The notes under the pieces were generated by a model, which saw only the letters and a program-made list of their open reading frames with translations, was not told the DNA's origin and made no database searches. Positions 8,876 through 17,124 of a stretch of DNA of 64,000 nt are shown here, piece after piece. The stretch spans positions 1,054,001 through 1,118,000 of the forward strand of contig NZ_CP036246.2 in assembly GCF_004299785.2 (NCBI RefSeq), written 5' to 3'. Made by a program: the position numbers and the translations under genes. Numbering within the stretch: the first letter of the stretch is position 1; every line of letters starts with the position of its first letter. The DNA is from Arcobacter porcinus. Lineage in GTDB: Bacteria; Campylobacterota; Campylobacteria; Campylobacterales; Arcobacteraceae.

Positions 8876-9554
8876 ATCTATAACCTATACCTGAAAGATT
8901 TAATATAATATCACTAGGAAGCTTTTTTCTTAAATTTCGAACTAAAGACCTTAAAGCACTATCTGTCATAATATCATCTTGCCAAACTTTACTTTGCAGC
9001 TCTTCATACGTAGTTACTCTATTTTTATTTGATATTAAAACTTCAAAAAATGACATCTCTTTTTTATTTAAAAATATAATATCATCTTTATATCTTAACT
9101 CTTTTTTATCATAATCAAAACTATAATTTTCATCTGTTTCAAGTAAAACAATATTATTAATATCAAGATTTAAAATACATTTTTCTAAAGAATCCAATAG
9201 TTCATCTAATTCTATTGGTTTTACAATATATTTTTCCATATGAAGCTCAACAGCTTCAAGAAGATATTTTTTATCTGTAAAAGCTGTAATCATAACAATT
9301 GGTATATTTCTATCTTCTTGCCTTACTTTTTTGACAAATTCAATACCATTTAAAATTGGCATATGTATATCACTAAGAATAATATCTGGTTTTTCTCTTT
9401 TATAAAGGTCAAAGGCTTCTTCACCATTTGAAGCCTCTATAACCTTTTTTACATAGTATCCTAAACTATCTGCAATATTTTTTCTTATTCCTTCTTCATC
9501 TTCTACATAAAGTATTGTCAAGTTTTTCAACTTTTCAATATTTTCTTCTTTCAT
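8868..9554 (-). CDS. OmpR-type response regulator of the S/N-oxide reductase locus
   Basis: 228 residues. A receiver domain (LYVEDEE near 16-22, phospho-acceptor D62 in LSDIHMP, T90 in MITA, K112-P113) is followed by a winged-helix DNA-binding domain (SALRSLVRNLRKKLP, GIGYRFV). First gene downstream of the cytochrome, and it overlaps the binding-protein gene by 8 bp. It probably activates the torA promoter region in 12549-12662. It resembles the regulator at 23127-23810 closely in both domains. Confidence 0.9.
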   Translation of the reverse strand: MKEENIEKLKNLTILYVEDEEGIRKNIADSLGYYVKKVIEASNGEEAFDLYKREKPDIILSDIHMPILNGIEFVKKVRQEDRNIPIVMITAFTDKKYLLEAVELHMEKYIVKPIELDELLDSLEKCILNLDINNIVLLETDENYSFDYDKKELRYKDDIIFLNKKEMSFFEVLISNKNRVTTYEELQSKVWQDDIMTDSALRSLVRNLRKKLPSDIILNLSGIGYRFV

Positions 9555-9562
9555 AAATCTAC

Positions 9563-10108
9563 CTATTTGTTATTTTTATAAAAACCATCTTTTGCATTTG
9601 CTTTTAAATATCTTAACATATAATCTGTTTCGCTATCATCAAGTTGAGCAAAACCTTTCATAGTTTGTAATATTGCTTCCCATTCTAGCATAGTATGAGT
9701 TACAGCTCTATGTCCAGCATGACAAGAAGAACACATATCATAATAAAACTCTTCATGCTCTTCCCAAGAATCTTTTATTTTTGAAGTTAAATATGATTTT
9801 TCAATTTTTGCTTCTATTTTTATTGCTTGAAGTTCATTTGAATCTTTTATAAAATTATCACTATTTGTTGCCATCAAAAGAAGTTTTGAATTATTTGAAT
9901 AAAATTGATTTTTTATAGCAAAACCATCAATCTCTACTAATGATATTTTATCATCTATATCTTTTATTAATTTAACAGGTGTTCCAATTAGAATTTCACC
10001 TTTTTTTCCATCAAATTCAACTTTTGCATTCTCTAAAAGATACATTTCATTTGAATAAGAAAAACTTGTTAAAAAGAATAAACTTAATACTATTTTTATA
10101 ATTTTCAT
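9563..10108 (-). CDS. Periplasmic monoheme c-type cytochrome, partner of the TorA-type reductase
   Basis: 181 residues with a signal peptide (to about residue 19) and a single haem site C126-S-S-C129-H130 near the C-terminus; M140 may be the sixth ligand. The N-terminal 100 residues form a beta-rich domain without a known motif. The gene starts two bases after torA. The layout matches the Campylobacter jejuni Cj0264c/Cj0265c pair, in which the cytochrome feeds electrons to a TMAO/DMSO reductase. It lacks the pentahaem membrane anchor of E. coli TorC. Confidence 0.85.
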   Translation of the reverse strand: MKIIKIVLSLFFLTSFSYSNEMYLLENAKVEFDGKKGEILIGTPVKLIKDIDDKISLVEIDGFAIKNQFYSNNSKLLLMATNSDNFIKDSNELQAIKIEAKIEKSYLTSKIKDSWEEHEEFYYDMCSSCHAGHRAVTHTMLEWEAILQTMKGFAQLDDSETDYMLRYLKANAKDGFYKNNK

Positions 10109-10109
10109 T

Positions 10110-12548
10110 TTAAGCTCCTACTATTTTTGGTGGATTATAAGCTAAATTTGGTGTAATAACTTTAACTTTCCTTATACTTACAAGAGTTGAATTTACAGAA
10201 GTTGCATTTGCCATTTTTGATGTTGCTTTTGATGTTGTTAAAACATTTACATGTCCTGAATTACATCTTACTTTTCTTTGATCATTTCCAGAAAATAAAG
10301 AATCACCAGCATTTGCATCTTCAGGAGAATACCAAGCACCCTCTTCAATAGCAACAACTCCATCTCTAATTGTATTTGTAACAACAACACCTGCTAAAAT
10401 ACTCCCTCTTTCATTATAAACTTCAACAACTTCCCCATCTTTAATTCCAAATTTCTTTGCATCATTTGGAGATATTCTTATTGGTTCTCTGCCTTGTACT
10501 TTTATCGCATTTTGTACCCAAGTATTATCTAATTGTGTATGAATTCTATTTGTTGGATGTGGACTTAAAAGATGTAATGGATATTTCTTAATTAATTCTT
10601 CATTACCTAACCATTCTGTTGGTTCAAACCACATTGGATGTCCTTTAAAATCATCATATCCATATGAAGCTAATTTTTCAGAATAAATCTGTATTTTCCC
10701 AGTTTCTGTTTTTAGTGCATTTGCAATAGGATCTTTTCTAAATCCTTCATGTCTTACATATTTTTTTGCACTTTCTGGAATATCATAAGCAATAACACCT
10801 TTTTCCCAAAACTCTTCAAAAGATATTTTCATATTTCTTTTTGCTGAAGATATATTATAAATTCTTTCTAGCCAATCTTTTGGTGTTCTGTCTCTTGTAT
10901 AAGCTTTTTCTTTTCCAAATCTTTTTGCTAATTCTGTAAAAATTTCATAATCATCTTTTGCTTCATATCTTGCATCAACAATCTTTTTCATAGCATAAAT
11001 TCTATCATTTGAATATGACATTGCACTTGCAATATCATCTCTTTCCATTGTTGTAGTTGCTGGTAAAACTATATCAGCCATTTTAGCTGTTGGAGTCCAC
11101 CAAGGTTCAATTACAACAAAAGTATCTAATTTTCTTAAAGCATCAATTAGCTCATTTGTATTTGGTTGATGACCAATAGGTGAAGCTCCAGCACTTAACA
11201 TAAAATGAACTTTTGGATAAATAATTTCACTACCTTTATATGTAACTTTTTCACCTGGCTTATTTATTAAATCACTCATTCTTGAAGCTGGAATAGAGAT
11301 ATTAACTTCATCTCCTCCTCCTTGACTAATTCCACCAACTGTTCTTTGTCCTGAAGCGGCATCCCCTCCTCCTTCATAATGCATAGAAAACCCAAAACCT
11401 CCTCCTGCTAATCCAACTTGACCTATCATAGAAGCTAAAGTAATTAATGCCCAATCCACTTGCTCTCCATGTTCTGCTCTTTGCATAGCCCAGTTTCCTG
11501 CTATAAAAGTTCTATTTGAAATCATAATATCTGCAAGTTTTTCAATAGTTTTAGCTGGAATTTCAGTCAGTTTTTCTGCCCATTTTGTAGTCTTTTCTAT
11601 ACCGTCACTTTCTCCAAGTAAATATGGTAAGAATTTATCAAAACCATATGTATATTTTTCAATAAACTCTTTATCATATTTTCCACTTTTATATAAGTAA
11701 TTCATCATAGCTAACATCAAAGCAACATCAGAACCAGGTCTAATTTTTATCCAATCTGCTTTGAATTCTTTCGCTGAAGTAGTATATATTGGATCAATTG
11801 ATATTACTTTTATACCTGCTTTTTTATACTCTTCATATGCATCATAACATCTATGATTTGGTACAGAATAACCTGCTCTATTTGTTTTATAAAGGTCAGC
11901 TCCCCATAAAACTAGAACTTTTGTATTTGCAATTATTTGTTCATGTGCTGTTTGAATAGAATAAACTTCCATATCACCAACTATTGATGGGTTTACAGCT
12001 CCAGCTGCTCCATTTGAATACTCTCCAAAAGTTCCAACAGCTCCACCAATTTGATTAAAAAATCTTCCTGCTAAAACATTTGGTTTAAATGTACCTGGAT
12101 GTGACCAACCACCATAAGAAGCATTATAAAGTGATTCGTTTCCACCTTTTTTTTGTGCTTTTTTTATAGCCTCAACAACTAAATCCAATGCTTTTTCCCA
12201 AGAAACTCTAACAAACTCTTCTTTTCCTCTTAGTTCACCTTTTTCTTTTCCTTCTAAATAACTCTTTCTTACAACTGGATATTTAACCCTTGAATCAGAA
12301 CTATTTCTATCTGCTAAAGCCTTAACCAAAACCGTAGGATTTGCATCAGAATCAAGCTGAGAAGTAATATCAACAATTTCTCCATCCATTACATGTGCAT
12401 AAAATGCACCAAAATGTGATGCACTTGGAATTTTTACAGTTCTTTTTGCAAACTCTTTTGCAAAAGCACCACTTAATGTACCACTTCCTGCCAAAACTGC
12501 CGAAGTTGCAGCTGAAACTTTAAGAAAATTTCTTCTAGATTTAATCAT
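10110..12548 (-). CDS. torA: Periplasmic molybdopterin oxidoreductase (TMAO/DMSO reductase, TorA/BisC type)
   Basis: 812 residues. A twin-arginine signal (SRRNFLK) marks Tat export of the folded enzyme. No N-terminal CxxC 4Fe-4S motif is present, as expected for this subfamily. SYGGWSHPG and the Mo-ligand loop EYSNGA (S178) match the DMSO reductase class with a serine ligand, and the C-terminal molydopterin dinucleotide domain (SPHPTNRIHTQLDN, then GREPIRISPNDA) is complete. It reduces S- or N-oxides as terminal electron acceptors, with the adjacent cytochrome as donor. The exact substrate cannot be told from sequence. Divergent from a porin gene. Confidence 0.88.
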   Translation of the reverse strand: MIKSRRNFLKVSAATSAVLAGSGTLSGAFAKEFAKRTVKIPSASHFGAFYAHVMDGEIVDITSQLDSDANPTVLVKALADRNSSDSRVKYPVVRKSYLEGKEKGELRGKEEFVRVSWEKALDLVVEAIKKAQKKGGNESLYNASYGGWSHPGTFKPNVLAGRFFNQIGGAVGTFGEYSNGAAGAVNPSIVGDMEVYSIQTAHEQIIANTKVLVLWGADLYKTNRAGYSVPNHRCYDAYEEYKKAGIKVISIDPIYTTSAKEFKADWIKIRPGSDVALMLAMMNYLYKSGKYDKEFIEKYTYGFDKFLPYLLGESDGIEKTTKWAEKLTEIPAKTIEKLADIMISNRTFIAGNWAMQRAEHGEQVDWALITLASMIGQVGLAGGGFGFSMHYEGGGDAASGQRTVGGISQGGGDEVNISIPASRMSDLINKPGEKVTYKGSEIIYPKVHFMLSAGASPIGHQPNTNELIDALRKLDTFVVIEPWWTPTAKMADIVLPATTTMERDDIASAMSYSNDRIYAMKKIVDARYEAKDDYEIFTELAKRFGKEKAYTRDRTPKDWLERIYNISSAKRNMKISFEEFWEKGVIAYDIPESAKKYVRHEGFRKDPIANALKTETGKIQIYSEKLASYGYDDFKGHPMWFEPTEWLGNEELIKKYPLHLLSPHPTNRIHTQLDNTWVQNAIKVQGREPIRISPNDAKKFGIKDGEVVEVYNERGSILAGVVVTNTIRDGVVAIEEGAWYSPEDANAGDSLFSGNDQRKVRCNSGHVNVLTTSKATSKMANATSVNSTLVSIRKVKVITPNLAYNPPKIVGA

Positions 12549-12630
12549 TATTTATCCTTTATAATAAATTAAAATTATTTTAATCTAAAAAAAGAGCAAA
12601 AAAATCGATTATTTTTCTATTTTATTTTTT

Positions 12631-12636
12631 TATAAT
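12631..12636 (+). promoter_or_regulatory. -10 element of the porin promoter
   Basis: A perfect TATAAT lies 27 bases before the porin ATG, with a T-rich tract upstream as is usual for Campylobacterota sigma-70 promoters. AAGGGAAAGAGA precedes the ATG as ribosome-binding site. The 12549-12662 gap must also hold the torA promoter, which I could not place. Confidence 0.6.
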
Positions 12637-12662
12637 ACATTATCTTAAAAAAGGGAAAGAGA

Positions 12663-13871
12663 ATGAAAAAATTTAATTTGAGTTTAATCGCTGTTTTAGC
12701 TATATCATCAGCTTCAGTAATACATGCTTCAACACTACAAGAAGCACTAAAAGATGGTAAAGTAAGTGGAGAAGTTACACTTACAACAGAAGAGAGATAC
12801 TTCAAAAAAGATATTGACTCTTATTATAGAGATAGTGCTTATGGAGTTGGTTCTTTTGCATTAAAGTATGAAACAGGTGTTTGGAATAATTTAAGCCTAA
12901 CAAGTAAAACAAGAGCATATAAAACTATATGGGAAAAAAGTAGAACAAAACCTACAGGTACAGGTACAGGTGATGCAACTGGAAGATTTTATGAAAAAGA
13001 TGGTGTAAAACAGACAGTTGATATTGAATCACTATTTTTAGAATATACTCCAAATTCAAATATAAATGTTAAAGCTGGTAGACAGGATTTAAATTCTGAT
13101 TGGATGAATAAAATTCATGATGCTGTAAAAATTGAAGCTAATTTCAAAAATACTTCTATTGAAGCTATTTGGTCAATAAGAGATGGTAGAGTTCATGCTA
13201 GAGATTATAGACCTTTAGAAAAAATGAATGGAAACAAAGGTGTTTATAAATTAGGTATTAATCAAAAATTCAATGAAAATATATCTGCAACTGCTTATGG
13301 TTTAGTTTTTCCAGATTCAAAAGAGATTTATGGAGCAAAAGTAAATTTAGCCTATGATGACACAAAAGCAAGAATCCACTACGCATATAGTGATGAAGGA
13401 AAATCTTTAGATAAGAATTCTGTAAAAGATGTAAAATCTGACATTATAGATATTATGTTTAGTACATCTTTATTTGGTTTCTCTCCTTATTTAGGATATG
13501 CAAAAGTTAGTGATGACTTAGCATTTCCAGGATACAATACAAATGAAAAAAGTAGAGAATCAGGAGAAATCATAGTTCCTTTTGAAGAGGGTGATTATTT
13601 TTATAGTAGAGGTGCTAGCACAATTTATGCAGGTATTGGTAAAACAATTGGTGATTTTAATGCCACTTTCCTTTATGGAAATACAAAATATTATAAAGAT
13701 CCAAAAGGTCAAGATAATAAAAAGAATACTGTTGATGAAGCAACACTTTGGCTTGGGTATAAAATTACATCTGATTTAAAATCTAATTTAGGTTACACTT
13801 ATGTAAATGAAAAAGATACAAATATTGGTGAGTATAATCAAGTAAATCTTACTTTTACTTACTCATTTTAA
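12663..13871 (+). CDS. Outer membrane porin, OprD-like (Campylobacterota Opr family)
   Basis: 402 residues with a 22-residue signal peptide ending IHA. The body alternates amphipathic strands (for example VNLTFTYSF at the end) and finishes with the C-terminal Phe recognised by the Bam machinery. SLFLEYTPNSNINVKAGRQD is a typical porin strand-turn region. Likely a general or substrate-specific channel. It is divergent from torA, so it may supply the oxide substrate, but this is inference. Its stop lies next to a hairpin that serves the convergent gene. Confidence 0.85.
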   Translation: MKKFNLSLIAVLAISSASVIHASTLQEALKDGKVSGEVTLTTEERYFKKDIDSYYRDSAYGVGSFALKYETGVWNNLSLTSKTRAYKTIWEKSRTKPTGTGTGDATGRFYEKDGVKQTVDIESLFLEYTPNSNINVKAGRQDLNSDWMNKIHDAVKIEANFKNTSIEAIWSIRDGRVHARDYRPLEKMNGNKGVYKLGINQKFNENISATAYGLVFPDSKEIYGAKVNLAYDDTKARIHYAYSDEGKSLDKNSVKDVKSDIIDIMFSTSLFGFSPYLGYAKVSDDLAFPGYNTNEKSRESGEIIVPFEEGDYFYSRGASTIYAGIGKTIGDFNATFLYGNTKYYKDPKGQDNKKNTVDEATLWLGYKITSDLKSNLGYTYVNEKDTNIGEYNQVNLTFTYSF

Positions 13872-13898
13872 AAAATACTAGGATTTTATCCTAGTATT
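13869..13898 (-). terminator. Terminator of the ttcA-like gene
   Basis: A 10-bp stem (AATACTAGGA / TCCTAGTATT) with a 5-base loop. On the minus strand it is followed by TTTTTAAAA, so it terminates the minus-strand gene, whose stop codon lies inside the stem. No T-run follows on the plus strand. Confidence 0.7.
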
Positions 13899-14670
13899 AC
13901 TCATCAAAATTTAAATATATATCTTTTAAATCTTTATAAAAAAATGTTGGGAGTTGGATATTACTAAAAGCAGCTTTCATTGATACGAATATTTTTGGAT
14001 TTTGTTCTTCTAGTTTTGCTAAAAGCTCTTTTGTTGTAGCTCTTGCATGTGGCATTTTTACATCAAATCTAAGTCCTGGACAAGCTTCATCTCCAATTAC
14101 TCTAATCTCATTTGATGCTGCAAATGCTCTTAATTGTCTCTCTCTTGTAAAAATCAAAGGTCTAATTACTTCTAATCCATTTTTTGCTTTGTAAATTGGT
14201 GGCATAGTTCTCATTGTTCCATTGTAAAATAGATTCATAAAATATGATTCCATAGCATCATCTAAATGATGTCCTAAAGCTACTTTGTTATACCCTTGTT
14301 CAAGTGCAGTTGTATATAAATATCCTCTTCTCATTCTTGAAAAAAATGAACAAAATGAAGAGTTTTTTCTTATTTTTTCACCAGCTAAATCAAAAATTTG
14401 TGTATCAATTACTTCGTGCTCTATTCCATGCTCTTTACAGTGATTACTCAAAAATTCAATTTGTTCACCCATTCCATAAGTGATTGTTACAGCTTTAAAA
14501 TCAAATTTAAAAGGTGCTTTTTTCTTCATTCTATTTAAAGTATGTATTAAAGTTAAAGAGTCTTTTCCACCACTAAAACCGACCATTACTCTATCATTTT
14601 CTTTTATTAGATTGTAAGTTGCATTTACTCTTGCTACATTTGATGTGATTTTCTTACTTATTTCTATCAA
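13897..14670 (-). CDS. ttcA: TtcA-like PP-loop tRNA thiolation ATPase lacking one cluster cysteine
   Basis: TtcA makes 2-thiocytidine at position 32 of tRNA. 257 residues with the PP-loop SGGKDS at 33-38 and the family stretch SRMRRGYLY, ALGHHLDDAM and GTMRTMPP. The canonical TtcA CxxC is here C107-S-F-F110: the second cysteine is Phe (codons TGT TCA TTT TTT). C197 in EACPG corresponds to the third cysteine. Since the 4Fe-4S cluster of E. coli TtcA uses these three cysteines, this protein may bind it differently or have another function. Single gene. Confidence 0.75.
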   Translation of the reverse strand: MIEISKKITSNVARVNATYNLIKENDRVMVGFSGGKDSLTLIHTLNRMKKKAPFKFDFKAVTITYGMGEQIEFLSNHCKEHGIEHEVIDTQIFDLAGEKIRKNSSFCSFFSRMRRGYLYTTALEQGYNKVALGHHLDDAMESYFMNLFYNGTMRTMPPIYKAKNGLEVIRPLIFTRERQLRAFAASNEIRVIGDEACPGLRFDVKMPHARATTKELLAKLEEQNPKIFVSMKAAFSNIQLPTFFYKDLKDIYLNFDE

Positions 14671-14742
14671 TTCTTATTATCCTAAAATATTTTTTGCGAT
14701 TATATCAAAAAAGCTTTAATATACTATTTTAGGAAAAGATTA

Positions 14743-14748
14743 TATAAT
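14743..14748 (+). promoter_or_regulatory. -10 element of the small ORF-moeA-EamA operon
   Basis: TATAAT lies 35 bases before the ATG at 14783, in the gap after the divergent ttcA-like gene. Confidence 0.5.
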
Positions 14749-14782
14749 CTTGCTTTAAATTTTAAATAACAAAGATAATAAT

Positions 14783-14977
14783 ATGACACTAGAAGAACAA
14801 AATATATTTATAGAAAAAATCAAAGAATCTATTTTGCCAGTAGCAATGTATATGGATGATCAACAAATTTTTTTACTTTTAGAAGATGTTCAAGCATCAA
14901 ATGATTCACTTACTGAGGGATTTGCAAAGATGCTTTTTGAACAGATTATTATCTTAAAATATAATAGATTAGGTTAA
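14783..14977 (+). CDS. Small conserved-looking protein upstream of moeA, unknown function
   Basis: 64 residues, acidic, with predicted amphipathic helices and no signal peptide or known motif. The stop is four bases before the moeA ATG, so the two are translated from one transcript. A good -10 (TATAAT) stands upstream. I do not recognise it; a small MoeA-associated or regulatory protein is possible but nothing in the sequence proves it. Confidence 0.6.
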   Translation: MTLEEQNIFIEKIKESILPVAMYMDDQQIFLLLEDVQASNDSLTEGFAKMLFEQIIILKYNRLG

Positions 14978-14980
14978 GAG

Positions 14981-16195
14981 ATGAGAGATTTTATAACTTA
15001 CGAAGAGTCATTAAAAATAATAAATAATATAAAAATTTCAAATTCAACAGAAAAACTATTTTTAACAAATGCTCTTGGAAGAATTTTAGCACAAGATATT
15101 ATTGCAGATCATAACAGCCCTGCTTTTCCAACTTCTGGAATGGATGGTTATGCAATTAAATTTGAAGATATTGAAAAAGAGTTAATAATAACTGATAAAA
15201 ATCCAGCTGGATTTGTAGTTGAAAAAAGTGTGGAAGAAGGAACTTGTATAAAAACTTTTACAGGTTCACTAATGCCAAAAGGAAGCGATACTTTAGTTCC
15301 TATTGAAAATGTAGAAGTAATTGATAACAAAATAAAAATAGTAAAAACTGTTCCAAAAGGCTTTGCTGTTAGAAAAGTTGGAGAAAATTACAAAAAAAAT
15401 GAAGTTTTAATAAAAGCTGGTACAAAAATAGGTTTTAGTGAAATTGGAGTAATGGCATCTTTAAATATTCCACAAATTGAAGTATTTATAAATCCAACTA
15501 TTGCAGTTGCTAGTACTGGGAGTGAAATATTAGATTTGGGAGTTACTCAAACAAATGATTCTCAAATAAGAAGTTCAAATCATCTTACACTTGAAGCACT
15601 TTTTAGAAGTAATGGAGCAGAAGTTTTACAAGCTGGTCCAATAGTTGATGATATGGATTCAATCACAAATTTCTTTGAGAAATCACTAAAGAAAGCTGAT
15701 ATTGTTGTGACAACTGGTGGAGTTAGCGTTGGAGATTATGATTTTGTACAAGATGTTATTAAAGATATATTAAAAGCAGAAGTATTGTTTCATGGAGTTT
15801 TAATAAAACCTGGAATGCATATTCTAGTAGCTTTAAAAGGTGAGAAAATAATAGTAGCACTTCCTGGATTCGCATATTCATCAACTGTTACAGCAATTTT
15901 ATACATATTACCTTTGATTTATAAATTTAGAAATTCAAAAGAAAATTTACCATTTGTAAAAGCTAAAATAAATCAAGATTTCTCAAGAACTCAAGATAAA
16001 ACAATTTTTACTGCATGTAATGTAAACTATATAAATGGTGAATATATTATTGATTTTATTGGTAAAAAAAGTGGAACAAGTGCAATATTGACAAATATGC
16101 TAGAAAACCCTGCTTTATTGATTCAAAACCAAAGTAGTGAAGATATAAGAAGTGGTGATTTAGTGGATATTATTCTACTTAACAACTTAAAATAG
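14981..16195 (+). CDS. moeA: Molybdopterin molybdenumtransferase MoeA (copy 1)
   Basis: Inserts molybdate into adenylylated molybdopterin, the last step of molybdenum cofactor synthesis. 404 residues with all four MoeA domains: SPAFPTSGMDGYAIK in domain I, GTKIGFSEIGVMASL before the MoaB-like domain, VVTTGGVSVGDYD for the nucleotide site, and VALPGFAYSS (usually LPGNP; here GFAYS). The change at LPGNP is unusual and distinguishes it from the second MoeA at 28858-30102. The EamA gene follows with a one-base overlap. Confidence 0.9.
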   Translation: MRDFITYEESLKIINNIKISNSTEKLFLTNALGRILAQDIIADHNSPAFPTSGMDGYAIKFEDIEKELIITDKNPAGFVVEKSVEEGTCIKTFTGSLMPKGSDTLVPIENVEVIDNKIKIVKTVPKGFAVRKVGENYKKNEVLIKAGTKIGFSEIGVMASLNIPQIEVFINPTIAVASTGSEILDLGVTQTNDSQIRSSNHLTLEALFRSNGAEVLQAGPIVDDMDSITNFFEKSLKKADIVVTTGGVSVGDYDFVQDVIKDILKAEVLFHGVLIKPGMHILVALKGEKIIVALPGFAYSSTVTAILYILPLIYKFRNSKENLPFVKAKINQDFSRTQDKTIFTACNVNYINGEYIIDFIGKKSGTSAILTNMLENPALLIQNQSSEDIRSGDLVDIILLNNLK

Positions 16196-17109
16196 TGGAA
16201 AACAAAAACCTATTCTATCTTTTGATAGTAATTTCTATGATTCTTTGGGGAGCTTCTTGGATAAGTACAAAAGCTCTTACTCCTTATATAAATGCTTATG
16301 AAATGGTGTTTTTAAGAATGGGAATATGTTTTATAACAATGTTTCCTATTATATTTATCTCAAAAATGAAGTTCAAACTTGATTTGAAAACTCTAACTTT
16401 AGTTCTTCTTGCATCACTTTTTCTAGTTTTATATAGTGTTTTTATGTTTTTTGGAGTTGAGCACGGAACAGGAAGTTTAGGTGGAGCGATGGTTCCTTCT
16501 ATGATTCCAATTATTACATATATTTTTGTAGCTATTTTAAGTAAAAAAACAATAAGCCTAAAACACTCTTTTGCTCTTATTTTAGGAGTTTTTGGTGTTT
16601 TAAATATGATTGATATTTGGAAATTTGACACAAAAGTAATTTTTAGTGCAGATAATATTTATTTTACTGTTGCTTCGACATTATGGGCTATTATTACAAT
16701 AATTACAGCAAAATCAACTAAAATAAATGCTTTTGTATTTACAACTTATACATATTTAATCTCTAGTACAACTCTATATATTTTTTATATTGATAACTCT
16801 ATTTTTACAAGAGTTTTAGAGTTTGATACGATTTTTTGGTTTAATATCTTTGTAATAACTGTATTAAGCACTACATTTGCAACTTCTATATATTTTTTTG
16901 GAGCAGCTAAATATGGAGCAAAAGAGGTTTCATCTTTTGTATTTTTAGTTCCAGCAAGTGCAATAATAATAGGAAGTATATTCTTAGGTGAAAAAATAGA
17001 GTTTACCACTATTATTGGAGTTATTTTTGCAATGATTGCAATATATATTTTAAATAATCTAAGTTTTATAAAAATATTTAAAAATAAGAAGAGTAAGAGA
17101 AACTCTTAA
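16195..17109 (+). CDS. EamA/DMT-family membrane transporter
   Basis: 304 residues with about ten hydrophobic segments in two five-helix repeats, the pattern of the drug/metabolite transporter superfamily. The GTG start overlaps the moeA stop (TAGTG), so translation is coupled. SMILWGASWISTKAL at the start and GEKIEFTTIIGVIFAMIAIY near the end are family-typical. Substrate unknown. A hairpin terminator lies at its 3' end. Confidence 0.85.
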   Translation: MENKNLFYLLIVISMILWGASWISTKALTPYINAYEMVFLRMGICFITMFPIIFISKMKFKLDLKTLTLVLLASLFLVLYSVFMFFGVEHGTGSLGGAMVPSMIPIITYIFVAILSKKTISLKHSFALILGVFGVLNMIDIWKFDTKVIFSADNIYFTVASTLWAIITIITAKSTKINAFVFTTYTYLISSTTLYIFYIDNSIFTRVLEFDTIFWFNIFVITVLSTTFATSIYFFGAAKYGAKEVSSFVFLVPASAIIIGSIFLGEKIEFTTIIGVIFAMIAIYILNNLSFIKIFKNKKSKRNS

Positions 17110-17124
17110 TCTTCTTAACTGTTT
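17085..17124 (+). terminator. Rho-independent terminator of the moeA-EamA operon
   Basis: TAAGAAGA-G-TAAGAG / CTCTTA-A-TCTTCTTA forms a 14-bp stem with one mismatch and an AAA loop. It overlaps the stop codon and is followed by ACTGTTTTAT. Confidence 0.65.
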
